Assembly: GCA_003554115.1 (NCBI GenBank)
Contig: PWFE01000061.1
Coordinates: 1 to 6,154 of the forward strand
Source: Haloferacaceae archaeon
Lineage (GTDB): Archaea > Halobacteriota > Halobacteria > Halobacteriales > Haloferacaceae
DNA length: 6,154 nucleotides
Direction: 5' to 3'
Made by a program: the position numbers and the translations under genes. The notes under the pieces are model-generated. The model did no database searches, was not told the origin of the DNA, and saw only the letters and a list, made by a program, of their open reading frames with translations. Shown here piece by piece: positions 1-6,068 of the stretch. Numbering within the stretch: the stretch's first letter is position 1; every line of letters starts with the position of its first letter.

Positions 1-136
1 CGACGAGCTGCTGGAAGGCCTCGGGATCGCGCCACTCGGCGTCAATCTCACTTGGGACGTGGACAACGAACTCCAGTTGCTCCTCGGTGACGTGGATGCC
101 AACCAGAAAGCGGTCGCCCTCAGTATCAGTGCTCAT
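1..136 (-). CDS. N-terminal fragment of an unrecognised haloarchaeal protein
   Basis: Reading the minus strand from an ATG at 136 gives 45 codons with no stop, and the frame runs off the left edge. The protein begins MSTDTEGDRFLVGIHVTEEQ and continues with an acidic, soluble-looking stretch ending near FQQLV. I see no signal peptide, membrane segment or known motif in this part. Third codon positions are mostly G or C and acidic residues are common, as in the neighbouring genes, so it is probably a real gene. It is divergent from the YchF gene across 162 bases. I do not recognise the family and assign no function. A start further upstream is unlikely, because the DNA beyond 136 reads as a promoter-like gap. 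Confidence 0.6.
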   Translation of the reverse strand, partial: MSTDTEGDRFLVGIHVTEEQLEFVVHVPSEIDAEWRDPEAFQQLV

Positions 137-145
137 ACAACACTA

Positions 146-178
146 TTGACCACACGGGCCAAAACGGCTGTGGGTCAA
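146..178. promoter_or_regulatory. Inverted repeat and possible promoter of the leftmost gene
   Basis: TTGACC at 146-151 is matched by GGTCAA at 173-178. Allowing one unpaired G at 172, the arms extend to nine pairs (146-154 with 169-178). The repeat lies 10 to 42 bases upstream of the minus-strand start codon at 136. Inside it, the minus strand reads TTTTGG (159-164), centred about 26 bases from that ATG, where a TATA box for a leaderless haloarchaeal transcript would sit. The repeat could be an operator, but the site may also be chance. No protein that binds it is known from this window. Confidence 0.3.
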
Positions 179-252
179 CCACGAGATTCCGTCGAGTAGT
201 CACCGACTACGCTGCGGTATAGTATGCCTAACGGTAGCACAATACGGTGCCG

Positions 253-274
253 AGCCGTGTAGAACGGCTTTTGG
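253..274 (+). promoter_or_regulatory. Possible YchF promoter with small hairpin
   Basis: TTTTGG at 269-274 is centred about 27 bases before the YchF ATG, the spacing of a TATA-like box for a leaderless transcript. It resembles the box at the same distance before the divergent gene. Directly to its left, AGCCGT (253-258) and ACGGCT (264-269) can pair as a six-bp stem with a five-base loop. TTTTGG is a poor match to the haloarchaeal TATA consensus, so this is tentative. GGAG at 293-296 is only two bases from the ATG, too close for a normal Shine-Dalgarno site. Confidence 0.3.
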
Positions 275-298
275 CTGCCCGAGAGCCACAGTGGAGTA

Positions 299-1489
299 AT
301 GAGTTACAAGATCGGCCTAGTGGGCAAGCCATCGGTCGGTAAATCCAGCTTTTTCAATGCGGCGACGATGAACGACGTCCCTGAGGGTGCCTACCCATTC
401 ACGACAATCGACCCCAGCGTCGGCGAGGCCTACGTGCGCGTCGACTGTGCAGCCCCCGAGTTCGGCGAGACGTGTACGCCGAATCTGGGAGTCTGTCGAG
501 GCGGCACCCGATTTGTGCCGACAAAACTCGTCGACGTCGCCGGGCTGATTCCCGGTGCTCACGAGGGTAATGGTCTCGGTAATCAGTTCCTAACTGACCT
601 CAATGAGGCCGACGTACTGATTCATATCGTCGACTTCTCGGGCAAAACCGACATCGAGGGCGAAGCAACCGAGGGCCATGACCCCCGCAAAGATATCGAC
701 TTTCTGGAAAACGAACTCGATATGTGGTATCTCGGCATTTTAGAGACGGGAATCGAGAAACACGAAACGAAGTATCAGGGCGCAGACGCCCAGATCGAAG
801 TCGACCTCGCCGAGCAGATGAGCGCGTTCAAAACGAACAAAGACGAGATCAAACAGATCATTCTCTCCTTGGGCTTGGAACTCGATACAGAAACCTGGGA
901 CGACGCCGACCGCGAAGAGTTGGCACGGGAGATTCGAAAACGCACCAAACCCATGTTGATCGCGGCCAACAAGATGGACACACCCGAGGCCCAAGCCAAC
1001 TGGGAGACGATTACCGAGGATCCAGCCTACGATCATCTCACGTTTGTTCCCACCAGCGCACACGCCGAAAAGGCGCTCAAAACCGCCGACGAGGCAGGTG
1101 TGGTTGAGTATACTGCGGGCGAAGATCACTTCGAAATCGTCGACGATATTTCGGCCGACCAAGAGGCCGGACTCGAACAGATTCGGGATTTTATCGACGA
1201 GTTCGGAGCCACAGGTGTCCAGCAGTCCATCGAGACCGCACTGTTCGATGTGCTGGGCTGTATTGCGATCTTCCCCGGGAGTGCAAACGGCAGCGCCGAC
1301 GAGAAAGGCGTGTTTCGGGACTGCTTTATCCTGCCCGAGGAGTCGACGACCTCGGATTTCGCCTACTTTCTGCACTCCGATATCGGCGACGGCCTGCTCC
1401 ACGGGATCGACTGCCGGAGCAAGCGACAGATTGGCGCGGGCCACGAACTCGCCCACCGGGATGTCGTCGAGATAATCTCGACGAACTGA
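299..1489 (+). CDS. ychF: YchF/OLA1-type GTP-binding protein with TGS domain
   Basis: A complete 396-residue cytosolic P-loop protein of the Obg/YchF group. The G1 (P-loop) motif is GKPSVGKS at residues 9-16, G3 is DVAG at 79-82 within LVDVAGLIPGAHEGNGLGNQF, G4 is NKMD at 224-227, and TSA at 252-254 fits G5. Residues of about 130-215 form the charged helical insertion usual in the family. A TGS domain covers about 320-394 (AIFPG, then LHSDIGDGLLHGIDCRS and GHELAHRDVVEI). Family members bind ribosomes and hydrolyse nucleotide, and the bacterial and eukaryotic proteins act in stress and translation control. Classical YchF/OLA1 has NxxE at G4 and prefers ATP. The NKMD here predicts GTP use, so the common label of redox-regulated ATPase may mislead. 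The ATG at 299 directly precedes the conserved N-terminal strand. The gene is single, divergent from the left partial gene and convergent with pncC. Confidence 0.95.
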   Translation: MSYKIGLVGKPSVGKSSFFNAATMNDVPEGAYPFTTIDPSVGEAYVRVDCAAPEFGETCTPNLGVCRGGTRFVPTKLVDVAGLIPGAHEGNGLGNQFLTDLNEADVLIHIVDFSGKTDIEGEATEGHDPRKDIDFLENELDMWYLGILETGIEKHETKYQGADAQIEVDLAEQMSAFKTNKDEIKQIILSLGLELDTETWDDADREELAREIRKRTKPMLIAANKMDTPEAQANWETITEDPAYDHLTFVPTSAHAEKALKTADEAGVVEYTAGEDHFEIVDDISADQEAGLEQIRDFIDEFGATGVQQSIETALFDVLGCIAIFPGSANGSADEKGVFRDCFILPEESTTSDFAYFLHSDIGDGLLHGIDCRSKRQIGAGHELAHRDVVEIISTN

Positions 1490-1498
1490 GTCGACTCA
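1487..1498. repeat. 12-bp palindrome at the ychF/pncC convergent junction
   Basis: TGAGTCGACTCA is a perfect palindrome that includes the ychF stop codon (1487-1489). It lies in the 16-base gap before the pncC stop, where transcripts from both sides must end. It could form a tiny hairpin but has no following T-run, so I do not call it a terminator. A related sequence, GTCCGACTCAA, follows at about 1509-1519. It may be chance. Confidence 0.35.
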
Positions 1499-1505
1499 AG
1501 CCGGG

Positions 1506-2036
1506 TCAGTCCGACTCAACCACATCAAGTGCCTGATCGAGCGCGCGGAGAGCATGGGTCGTGCTCTGGCGGACGACAGCCCCACGATCGCCATCGAACA
1601 CGTGGCGGTCGACGCGTGCCATCGATGAGCCGGTTCCCCACGGGCCAGCGTACGCGACGCCGATATACACAAGTCCAACTGGTTTTTGGTCAGTGCCGCC
1701 GGTTGGCCCAGCGATTCCCGTCGTCGAGAGCCCCCACGTCGTCCCTGCGGTATCGCGGACGCCGCGAGCCATCTCAGCGGCGACTGTCTCGCTGACCGCG
1801 CCGTCGCTATCCAGTGCTTCGCGCGAGACGCCAAGGACGGTCTGTTTGGCCTCGTTTGAGTAGGCGACAACGCCACGGTCGACGTAGTCGCTGGCACCTG
1901 GGATGCTTGTTAGTCGCGAGCAGACCAGTCCACCAGTGAGCGATTCGGCGACCGCGAGGCTATCGTTTCGTGCACGAAGTCGCTCGCCGATCCGTTCTTC
2001 GAGTAGGGCGGTCTCGTCGAGCTGGTCAGTCGACAT
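1506..2036 (-). CDS. pncC: CinA C-terminal-type nicotinamide-nucleotide amidase
   Basis: A 176-residue single-domain protein of the CinA C-terminal family. Characterised members (PncC) deamidate nicotinamide mononucleotide to nicotinic acid mononucleotide, returning it to NAD synthesis, for example after NAD-using DNA ligation. Family signatures are in order: AESLTGG at 30-36 (Ser32 matches the proposed catalytic serine), TSIPGASDYVDRGVVAYSN at 43-61 followed by AK at 63-64, GAVSE at 79-83, TGIAGPTGG at 106-114, KPVGLVYIGVA at 118-128, and a GDRGAV segment near 149-154. The frequent ESCTGG cysteine is leucine here. Length fits a stand-alone enzyme without the N-terminal MoCF-like domain of full CinA. 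The frame stays open upstream to 2300, but that part lies antisense to the next gene, and the ATG at 2036 gives the normal family N-terminus. The gene is divergent from the carotenoid oxygenase gene. Confidence 0.93.
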   Translation of the reverse strand: MSTDQLDETALLEERIGERLRARNDSLAVAESLTGGLVCSRLTSIPGASDYVDRGVVAYSNEAKQTVLGVSREALDSDGAVSETVAAEMARGVRDTAGTTWGLSTTGIAGPTGGTDQKPVGLVYIGVAYAGPWGTGSSMARVDRHVFDGDRGAVVRQSTTHALRALDQALDVVESD

Positions 2037-2108
2037 ACTGTGTTCGTCGACCGCGTGGTTCTTGAATGGCTCCCACAGAGCTACCTTCAATGGACCCTTG
2101 TTTCCGAT
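2037..2108. promoter_or_regulatory. 72-base divergent promoter region, pncC and carotenoid oxygenase
   Basis: Both genes must start transcription within or very near these 72 bases. I see no convincing TATA box for either direction. On the minus strand, ATTCAA around 2061-2066 lies about 27 bases before the pncC ATG and is a weak candidate. No clear palindrome is present. A GTG at 2040, in frame with the carotenoid oxygenase gene, is an alternative start that would add 23 residues. Confidence 0.4.
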
Positions 2109-3593
2109 ATGGACCCCGACTATCAGCTCGGCCTCGAATCCATCGACCGGGAGTATGACCGCGTTGAGTGTCCAGTAGACGGCGAGATACCCTCCTGGCT
2201 CTCGGGAACGCTGTTCCGCAACGGCCCGGGCCGTTTCGAGGTTGACGGCCAAGCGCTCACTCACTGGTTTGATGGGCTGGCAATGCTCCGGCGGTTCCAT
2301 ATCAGCGACGGGACAGTCACGTTTTCAAATCGATTTCTCAGAAGCAAAGAGTACCGCCACGTTACCGAGCAGGGCGAACTCCGCTGTGATCAGTTCGGGA
2401 CGACCGCTCCCAACTCGCTTGTCGGCCGCATCACGGGACTGCTGAATCCGATGCTCACCGACAACGCGTCGATCAGCGTCGACCGAATCGGAACGGAGCC
2501 AATCGCGATCACAGAAACACCGAACGCAGTTGGCTTCGATCCTGAGACGCTTGAGACAACCGAGACAGACGCACCCGATGATGGCGTCTCGATCACTGGG
2601 AGTTTGGGCCATCCACACTACGATTTCGACCGCGAGACGGTCATCAACATGGGCGTTCGGTTCGGCCGGAAAAGCGAGTACGTGCTGTTTGAACGACCGG
2701 TCGAAAGCCCGATCCGTCGACGGATCGCCAGCATTGAGGTCGACCGGCCCGCCTACTTCCACTCGTTCGGGCTGACCGCCGGGTATGCGATTCTCCTCGA
2801 ATCACCCTTGCGGCTCACTCCTCGGTCGCTACTCTCGAAGAAATCCTTCATTGAGAGCTACACGTGGGATGACAGCCGAGACAGTCAGTTGGTCGTGTTT
2901 GATCGGCAGGCTGGCGAGCTGATCGGACGGTTCGCCGTCGAGCCGTGTTTCGTCTTTCATCACGTCAATGCTTTCGAGCGCGGTGACCAGCTCGTGGTCG
3001 ACGTAATCGCCTTCGAAGACGACACCGTCATCGACTCGCTGACTCTCGACCGACTGCGAGGCGGAAAGATTCCCGCTCCCGGCGGCGAACTTCGTCGGTA
3101 TCTGCTCTCGCTTGGCGAGGGTCGTCTCGACGAACGAACCCTCCAGTCGGGTCCACTGGAGTTTCCAATGCTCAACTACCGACAGGTCGTAACCCAGCCG
3201 TATCAGTATCTGTATGCTGCGGGCCATACCGATGATGCCGCCGATGCGCACGGATTGCTAAACGCATTGGTCAAATTCGATCTTGCGGCCGACAGGAAAA
3301 CCGTCTGGAGCGAGCCCGGTGTGTATCCCAGCGAGCCCGTTTTCGTCGCTCGTCGTCCGCCTGATTCACCTGAAGCCGAGGCTGCATCCCAGAGTGAGAC
3401 CCAGAATCCGGAAGACGATGGCGTGATTCTCTCGGTCGTGTTGGATACTGACGCCGAGCAGTCAGCACTGCTCGTGGTTGATGCGTCCTCGTTTTCTGAA
3501 ATTGCTCGTGCCGCGTTGCCGACTGCGTTTCCGTTCGGCTTTCACGGTCAGTGGTATCCCTCGACAGCCAGCGTCCACCGCACGATGCCGTAG
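2109..3593 (+). CDS. Carotenoid oxygenase (CCD/RPE65 family)
   Basis: A 494-residue non-haem iron dioxygenase of the carotenoid cleavage family, which forms a seven-bladed beta-propeller and cleaves double bonds of carotenoids or apocarotenoids. The four iron-ligand histidines are present: His168 (GHPHYDF), His218 (YFHSFGLT), His284 (FVFHHVNAFE) and His479 (PFGFHGQWYP). Second-shell glutamates also fit: Glu136 in ITETPN, Glu351 in LEFPMLNYR and Glu409 in YPSEPVFV. The N-terminal LSGTLFRNGPGRFEVDG (32-48) is typical. An acidic linker (about 414-438) follows the last glutamate. No signal peptide or membrane helix is seen. The ATG at 2109 is preferred because it puts the GTLFRNGPG motif at the usual distance. 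The substrate is not readable from sequence; retinal or another apocarotenal is possible. It is unrelated to the Brp/Blh dioxygenases usually linked to haloarchaeal retinal synthesis. It ends two bases from the convergent regulator gene. Confidence 0.92.
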   Translation: MDPDYQLGLESIDREYDRVECPVDGEIPSWLSGTLFRNGPGRFEVDGQALTHWFDGLAMLRRFHISDGTVTFSNRFLRSKEYRHVTEQGELRCDQFGTTAPNSLVGRITGLLNPMLTDNASISVDRIGTEPIAITETPNAVGFDPETLETTETDAPDDGVSITGSLGHPHYDFDRETVINMGVRFGRKSEYVLFERPVESPIRRRIASIEVDRPAYFHSFGLTAGYAILLESPLRLTPRSLLSKKSFIESYTWDDSRDSQLVVFDRQAGELIGRFAVEPCFVFHHVNAFERGDQLVVDVIAFEDDTVIDSLTLDRLRGGKIPAPGGELRRYLLSLGEGRLDERTLQSGPLEFPMLNYRQVVTQPYQYLYAAGHTDDAADAHGLLNALVKFDLAADRKTVWSEPGVYPSEPVFVARRPPDSPEAEAASQSETQNPEDDGVILSVVLDTDAEQSALLVVDASSFSEIARAALPTAFPFGFHGQWYPSTASVHRTMP

Positions 3594-3595
3594 GC

Positions 3596-3979
3596 TCAGG
3601 TCTCTTCGCGGATCTGGGCCCACAGCTCTTCGAGTCGCTGGTCGGCCGTCGACTCCCGAGCGGGGCGCTCGATTGTTGCCTGCAGCGTATGATCCTCAGA
3701 GAGCAGCACACAGATTTCGGTGAAATTGAGTTCGTAGCGTGTGGTGTGTTGGCCACCCTGTCGGATCTGTGTCGTCTCGGAGATAAGCGAGGCCTCCGTG
3801 AGCGAATCGAGTTTCCGATACATCGTCGACAGCGGGATGTCACAGGCTTCCGAGAGTTCGTTCGCGGTCATCGGCTCCGAGAGCGTCTGGATAATCGCTC
3901 TGGTTGGCTCGTCACCGAGAGAACCGAGAACGTCTTCGCTCTGGTAAGAATCGTCCCGTGCCGACGGGTCGCGAACCAT
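3596..3979 (-). CDS. Winged-helix transcription regulator (ArsR-like fold)
   Basis: A 127-residue DNA-binding protein. A winged helix-turn-helix spans about 15-88: helix one in EDVLGSLGDEPTRAIIQTL, the HTH in MTANELSEACDIPLSTMYRKLDSLTEASLI (37-66, recognition helix near 49-60), and a wing containing TQIRQGGQHTTRYEL (70-84). The remaining 40 residues are an acidic, charged C-terminal helix that may serve dimerisation. Only two cysteines (46 and 90) are present and they are not in a metal-sensor pattern, so a classical ArsR metal response is not indicated. A TTG at 3982 sits just before the ATG at 3979; I chose the ATG. It is divergent from the halocyanin gene and convergent with the carotenoid oxygenase gene. 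Autoregulation or control of halocyanin is plausible from position only. The ligand is unknown. Confidence 0.87.
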   Translation of the reverse strand: MVRDPSARDDSYQSEDVLGSLGDEPTRAIIQTLSEPMTANELSEACDIPLSTMYRKLDSLTEASLISETTQIRQGGQHTTRYELNFTEICVLLSEDHTLQATIERPARESTADQRLEELWAQIREET

Positions 3980-4004
3980 CAACTGAAGCTATAGCCGACA
4001 CTCG

Positions 4005-4015
4005 GATAAATATAC
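4005..4015 (-). promoter_or_regulatory. TATA box of the winged-helix regulator
   Basis: The minus strand reads GTATATTTATC here, a good archaeal TATA box centred about 31 bases before the regulator ATG at 3979. This predicts a transcript with almost no leader, as is usual in haloarchaea. The box is nearly symmetrical and might also fire rightward, but the nearest plus-strand gene begins 170 bases away. Confidence 0.6.
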
Positions 4016-4096
4016 TTGTTGGCCGGCGGATCCATCGCCTGCTTCGTGTTCGAGAGTCAACGTGACCGGGATACCGACTGGCTCGGTTTCTCAGTT

Positions 4097-4131
4097 CTGT
4101 TCGCAGCCGTCGCGCCGAGACGGCCGAACAG
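4097..4131. repeat. 13-bp bulged hairpin/inverted repeat in divergent gap
   Basis: CTGTTCG (4097-4103) pairs with CGAACAG (4125-4131). After a two-base bulge (CA, 4104-4105), GCCGTC (4106-4111) pairs with GACGGC (4119-4124), leaving a seven-base loop. It sits between two genes that both point away from it, so it is not the terminator of either. It lies about 20 bases upstream of the halocyanin TATA box. It could be an operator for the neighbouring regulator, or the 3' hairpin of an unannotated small RNA started by the box near 4010. Neither role is shown by the sequence. Confidence 0.55.
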
Positions 4132-4146
4132 CCGCCGTAATCAGAC

Positions 4147-4156
4147 TGTTTAATTG
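4147..4156 (+). promoter_or_regulatory. TATA box of the halocyanin gene
   Basis: TGTTTAATTG contains a TTTAAT core centred about 34 bases before the halocyanin ATG at 4185, predicting a start near 4178 and a leader of only a few bases. A tiny frame ATG CCG CGA TGA (4177-4188) overlaps the start codon; it is probably chance. Confidence 0.55.
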
Positions 4157-4184
4157 TCTCAAAGACGAATGAGAACATGCCGCG

Positions 4185-4712
4185 ATGACTGACCAAAACC
4201 GACTCAATCGACGAACTGTTGTGCGCACTATTGGTGGGACCGCCCTTGCAGTGAGCCTTGCGGGCTGTGCGGGTGATGAGCCAGCACAAGAGGAAGAAGA
4301 ACAACCAGCGGAGCCAGAAGACGACGGCGACGAGATGATCGATCCGCCTGCTGACGTCGACGACTTCCTCACCCAGTATGACGCCGAAGGCTACGACGGT
4401 GAGATGCTCGATGCAACTGGTGAGGACGAACTCACCGTCGACGTTGGGAGCGGTGAACTCGGCCTTGGCTTCTCACCGGTCGCAGTCGCTATCGATGCCG
4501 GGACAGCTGTTACCTTCGAGTGGACTGGCGAGGGTGGCGGTCACAACGTCGTTGCTGACGAAGAAAGCGAGATAGACGTCGACATCGAAGAAGAAGATAT
4601 CGCTGATGCCGGCCACACCGTCGAACACACCTTCGATGAAGCCGGCACCTACCTCTACATCTGCGAGCCGCATCTCGAACAGGGGAAGGTCGGCGCAATC
4701 GTTATCGAATAA
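4185..4712 (+). CDS. Halocyanin-like blue-copper lipoprotein lacking axial Met
   Basis: A 175-residue exported protein of the halocyanin/plastocyanin family, small electron carriers on the outer face of the membrane. The N-terminus has a twin-arginine signal (NRRTVVRT, 8-15), a short hydrophobic stretch (about 16-27) and a lipobox LAGC at 25-28, so Cys28 should be lipidated. An acidic linker (about 30-60) leads to the halocyanin domain (about 61-175). Copper ligands His120 (GGGHNVV), Cys160 and His163 (YICEPH) are present. The fourth, axial ligand is expected in a CxPHxxxGM pattern; here it reads CEPHLEQGKVG, with Lys168 in the methionine position. Copper may be held by three ligands or tuned differently, so electron-carrier function is likely but not certain. 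The ATG at 4185 starts a proper Tat signal. The gene is divergent from the regulator, and a tnpB element follows its stop. Confidence 0.9.
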   Translation: MTDQNRLNRRTVVRTIGGTALAVSLAGCAGDEPAQEEEEQPAEPEDDGDEMIDPPADVDDFLTQYDAEGYDGEMLDATGEDELTVDVGSGELGLGFSPVAVAIDAGTAVTFEWTGEGGGHNVVADEESEIDVDIEEEDIADAGHTVEHTFDEAGTYLYICEPHLEQGKVGAIVIE

Positions 4713-4749
4713 CAGCACCGCCCCGGTTTACAGAATCACAAGGAGAATG

Positions 4750-4770
4750 CCCCGAGGCTTGACCTCGGGG
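4750..4770 (+). repeat. Left-end hairpin of the IS element
   Basis: CCCCGAGG (4750-4757), loop CTTGA, then CCTCGGGG (4763-4770): a perfect 8-bp stem. The same arms occur in swapped order in the right-end hairpin, which ties both to one element. In the IS200/IS605 group such hairpins are the TnpA recognition sites. Confidence 0.8.
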
Positions 4771-4814
4771 ATGAATCCGACAACTAATAAAACAAACCAT
4801 TAACTTGATTCATC
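4770..4814. repeat. Inverted repeat GATGAATC/GATTCATC before tnpB
   Basis: GATGAATC (4770-4777) is the exact reverse complement of GATTCATC (4807-4814), with 29 AT-rich bases between. The core ATTCATC recurs at 6079-6085, just after the right hairpin. The segment 4771-4832 otherwise holds only an AT-rich leader that should contain the tnpB promoter; TTAACTTG (4800-4807) and CTATAAC (4814-4820) are weak TATA candidates. Confidence 0.5.
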
Positions 4815-4832
4815 TATAACCACAAGACAGCG

Positions 4833-6068
4833 ATGGAATACAGTTACCGCTACCATGCTTATCCGACACAAGAGGTAGCGGAAGAACTGGAATACCATAT
4901 CGACGTTCATCGCCAAGCGTACAACTACACACGCTACGAATACACCCACGTTGACGCCGACACTATCGGATCAGCTTATAAGCATCACAACCGTCTCACT
5001 GACTGGAAAGACAAGTTCAATCTGTTCAAAGAAGTCCACTCAAAGACACTTCAGAAAACAGTCACACGCTTCTATCAGAACCTTTCGAACCTATCCGAAC
5101 AAAAGAAGAATGGTCGAAAGGTCGGGATGCTCAAGTGGAAATCTCCAACAGAGTACCAGAGTATGACGTATTCGCAGTCCGGCTTCAAGCTCAAAAACAC
5201 GAGTGGCCGGTATGCGACACTTTGGCTCTCAAAAATCGGAGAGGTGAAAATTCGATACCACCGTGACATCCCTGACAAAGCTACCATCAAGGAAGTTACG
5301 ATCAAGAAAGAGACAACCGGTGACTGGTTCGTCTCTTTCGGGCTGGAAACTGATGATACTGATCTTCCCGAAAAACCCGTGTTGGACTCACTTGACACGA
5401 CCAACTGCGTTGGGATTGACCTCGGCATCCTCAACTACATCCATACCACTGACTGGAAGACCGTTGATTGGCTTGATCTTGAAGACGAGTACGAAGAACT
5501 CCGACGAGAGCAACGAAAGTTATCTCGGAAAGTACACGGGTCGAACAACTACGAGAAACAGCGACTCATAGTAGCGAAAATCAAGCGACACATTCGTCGG
5601 AAAGTGCTTGACTACCAGCACAAACTGACTACGTGGCTCGTTAAAGAGTACGACGCTGTGTTCGTTGAAGATCTCAATGTCCAAAGTATGCTTCAGGGAG
5701 ATGGAAACGCTCGCAACAAGCAAGATGTGGCGTGGCGACAGTTCATCAGACTCCTTGAATACAAAGGTGAGTTGTACGGCACCCACGTCGTGCAGGTCGA
5801 TCCGCGAGGAACGACGAAAGAGTGTGCGTCCTGCGGGGTTGAAACGGACAAACCGTTGTGGGTTCGAGATCATTCGTGTCCGTCATGTGGGTTTGAGTGT
5901 GATCGTGACACGAACGCGGCGATGAACGTCTTGCAGAGAGGCTTTTCTAAACTAGGGCTGGGATGGCCCGAATCAACGCCTGTGGAGACTGCACTCCCTA
6001 CGGATACCGCTGATTATCAGCGAGTATCTGCAAAGTGCGTCGTGGAAACAGGAAGCCTCGGGGCTTAA
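4833..6068 (+). CDS. tnpB: TnpB, RNA-guided endonuclease of an IS1341-type element
   Basis: A complete 411-residue TnpB, the family ancestral to Cas12, which uses an element-encoded omegaRNA to cut DNA next to a short target-adjacent motif. The N-terminal half (about 1-185) holds the helical and wedge-type region (MEYSYRYHAYPTQEVAEEL start, RNA/DNA contacts). The RuvC catalytic residues are all present: Asp196 in VGIDLGI, Glu279 in VFVEDLN and Asp359 in CDRDTNAAMN. A zinc finger has Cys331, Cys334, Cys349 and Cys352 (CASCG and CPSCG). Length is normal for haloarchaeal TnpB, and the ATG at 4833 gives the family's usual N-terminus. The last codons and the TAA stop (6066-6068) lie in the right-end hairpin, so the C-terminus after VSAKCVVETG is set by the RNA/DNA end structure rather than by protein fold. 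No frameshift or missing key residue is seen, so it may be active. Known TnpB nucleases help keep the element by cutting empty donor sites. Confidence 0.95.
   Translation: MEYSYRYHAYPTQEVAEELEYHIDVHRQAYNYTRYEYTHVDADTIGSAYKHHNRLTDWKDKFNLFKEVHSKTLQKTVTRFYQNLSNLSEQKKNGRKVGMLKWKSPTEYQSMTYSQSGFKLKNTSGRYATLWLSKIGEVKIRYHRDIPDKATIKEVTIKKETTGDWFVSFGLETDDTDLPEKPVLDSLDTTNCVGIDLGILNYIHTTDWKTVDWLDLEDEYEELRREQRKLSRKVHGSNNYEKQRLIVAKIKRHIRRKVLDYQHKLTTWLVKEYDAVFVEDLNVQSMLQGDGNARNKQDVAWRQFIRLLEYKGELYGTHVVQVDPRGTTKECASCGVETDKPLWVRDHSCPSCGFECDRDTNAAMNVLQRGFSKLGLGWPESTPVETALPTDTADYQRVSAKCVVETGSLGA

Noticed and set aside
740..1456. Long open frame (238 codons) on the minus strand within ychF
   Set aside because: It lies wholly antisense to a well-supported GTPase gene and shows no recognisable motif; such frames are common opposite GC-rich haloarchaeal genes.
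2037..2300. 88-codon N-terminal extension of pncC
   Set aside because: It is antisense to the start of the carotenoid oxygenase gene and has no CinA similarity; the ATG at 2036 gives the normal family length.
3271..3843. 190-codon minus-strand frame across the carotenoid oxygenase/regulator junction
   Set aside because: It is very rich in arginine and serine, overlaps two real genes in other frames and has no motif.
3912..4304. Minus-strand frame spanning the regulator-halocyanin gap
   Set aside because: Its product is arginine/serine-rich, it crosses both promoters and both gene starts, and it lacks halophile-type acidic composition.
4150..4712. Minus-strand frames (4473-4718, 4510-4698) opposite halocyanin
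   Set aside because: They are antisense shadows of a protein with a clear Tat signal, lipobox and copper ligands.
4750..4770. Left hairpin as a transcription terminator for halocyanin
   Set aside because: It matches the right-end hairpin of the element and has no following T-run; any termination effect would be secondary.
4747..4803. Small plus-strand frame starting after AAGGAGA (MPRGLTSGMNPTTNKTNH)
   Set aside because: It runs through the left-end hairpin and AT-rich leader of the IS element; the GGAG is too close to the ATG and the product has no protein-like features.
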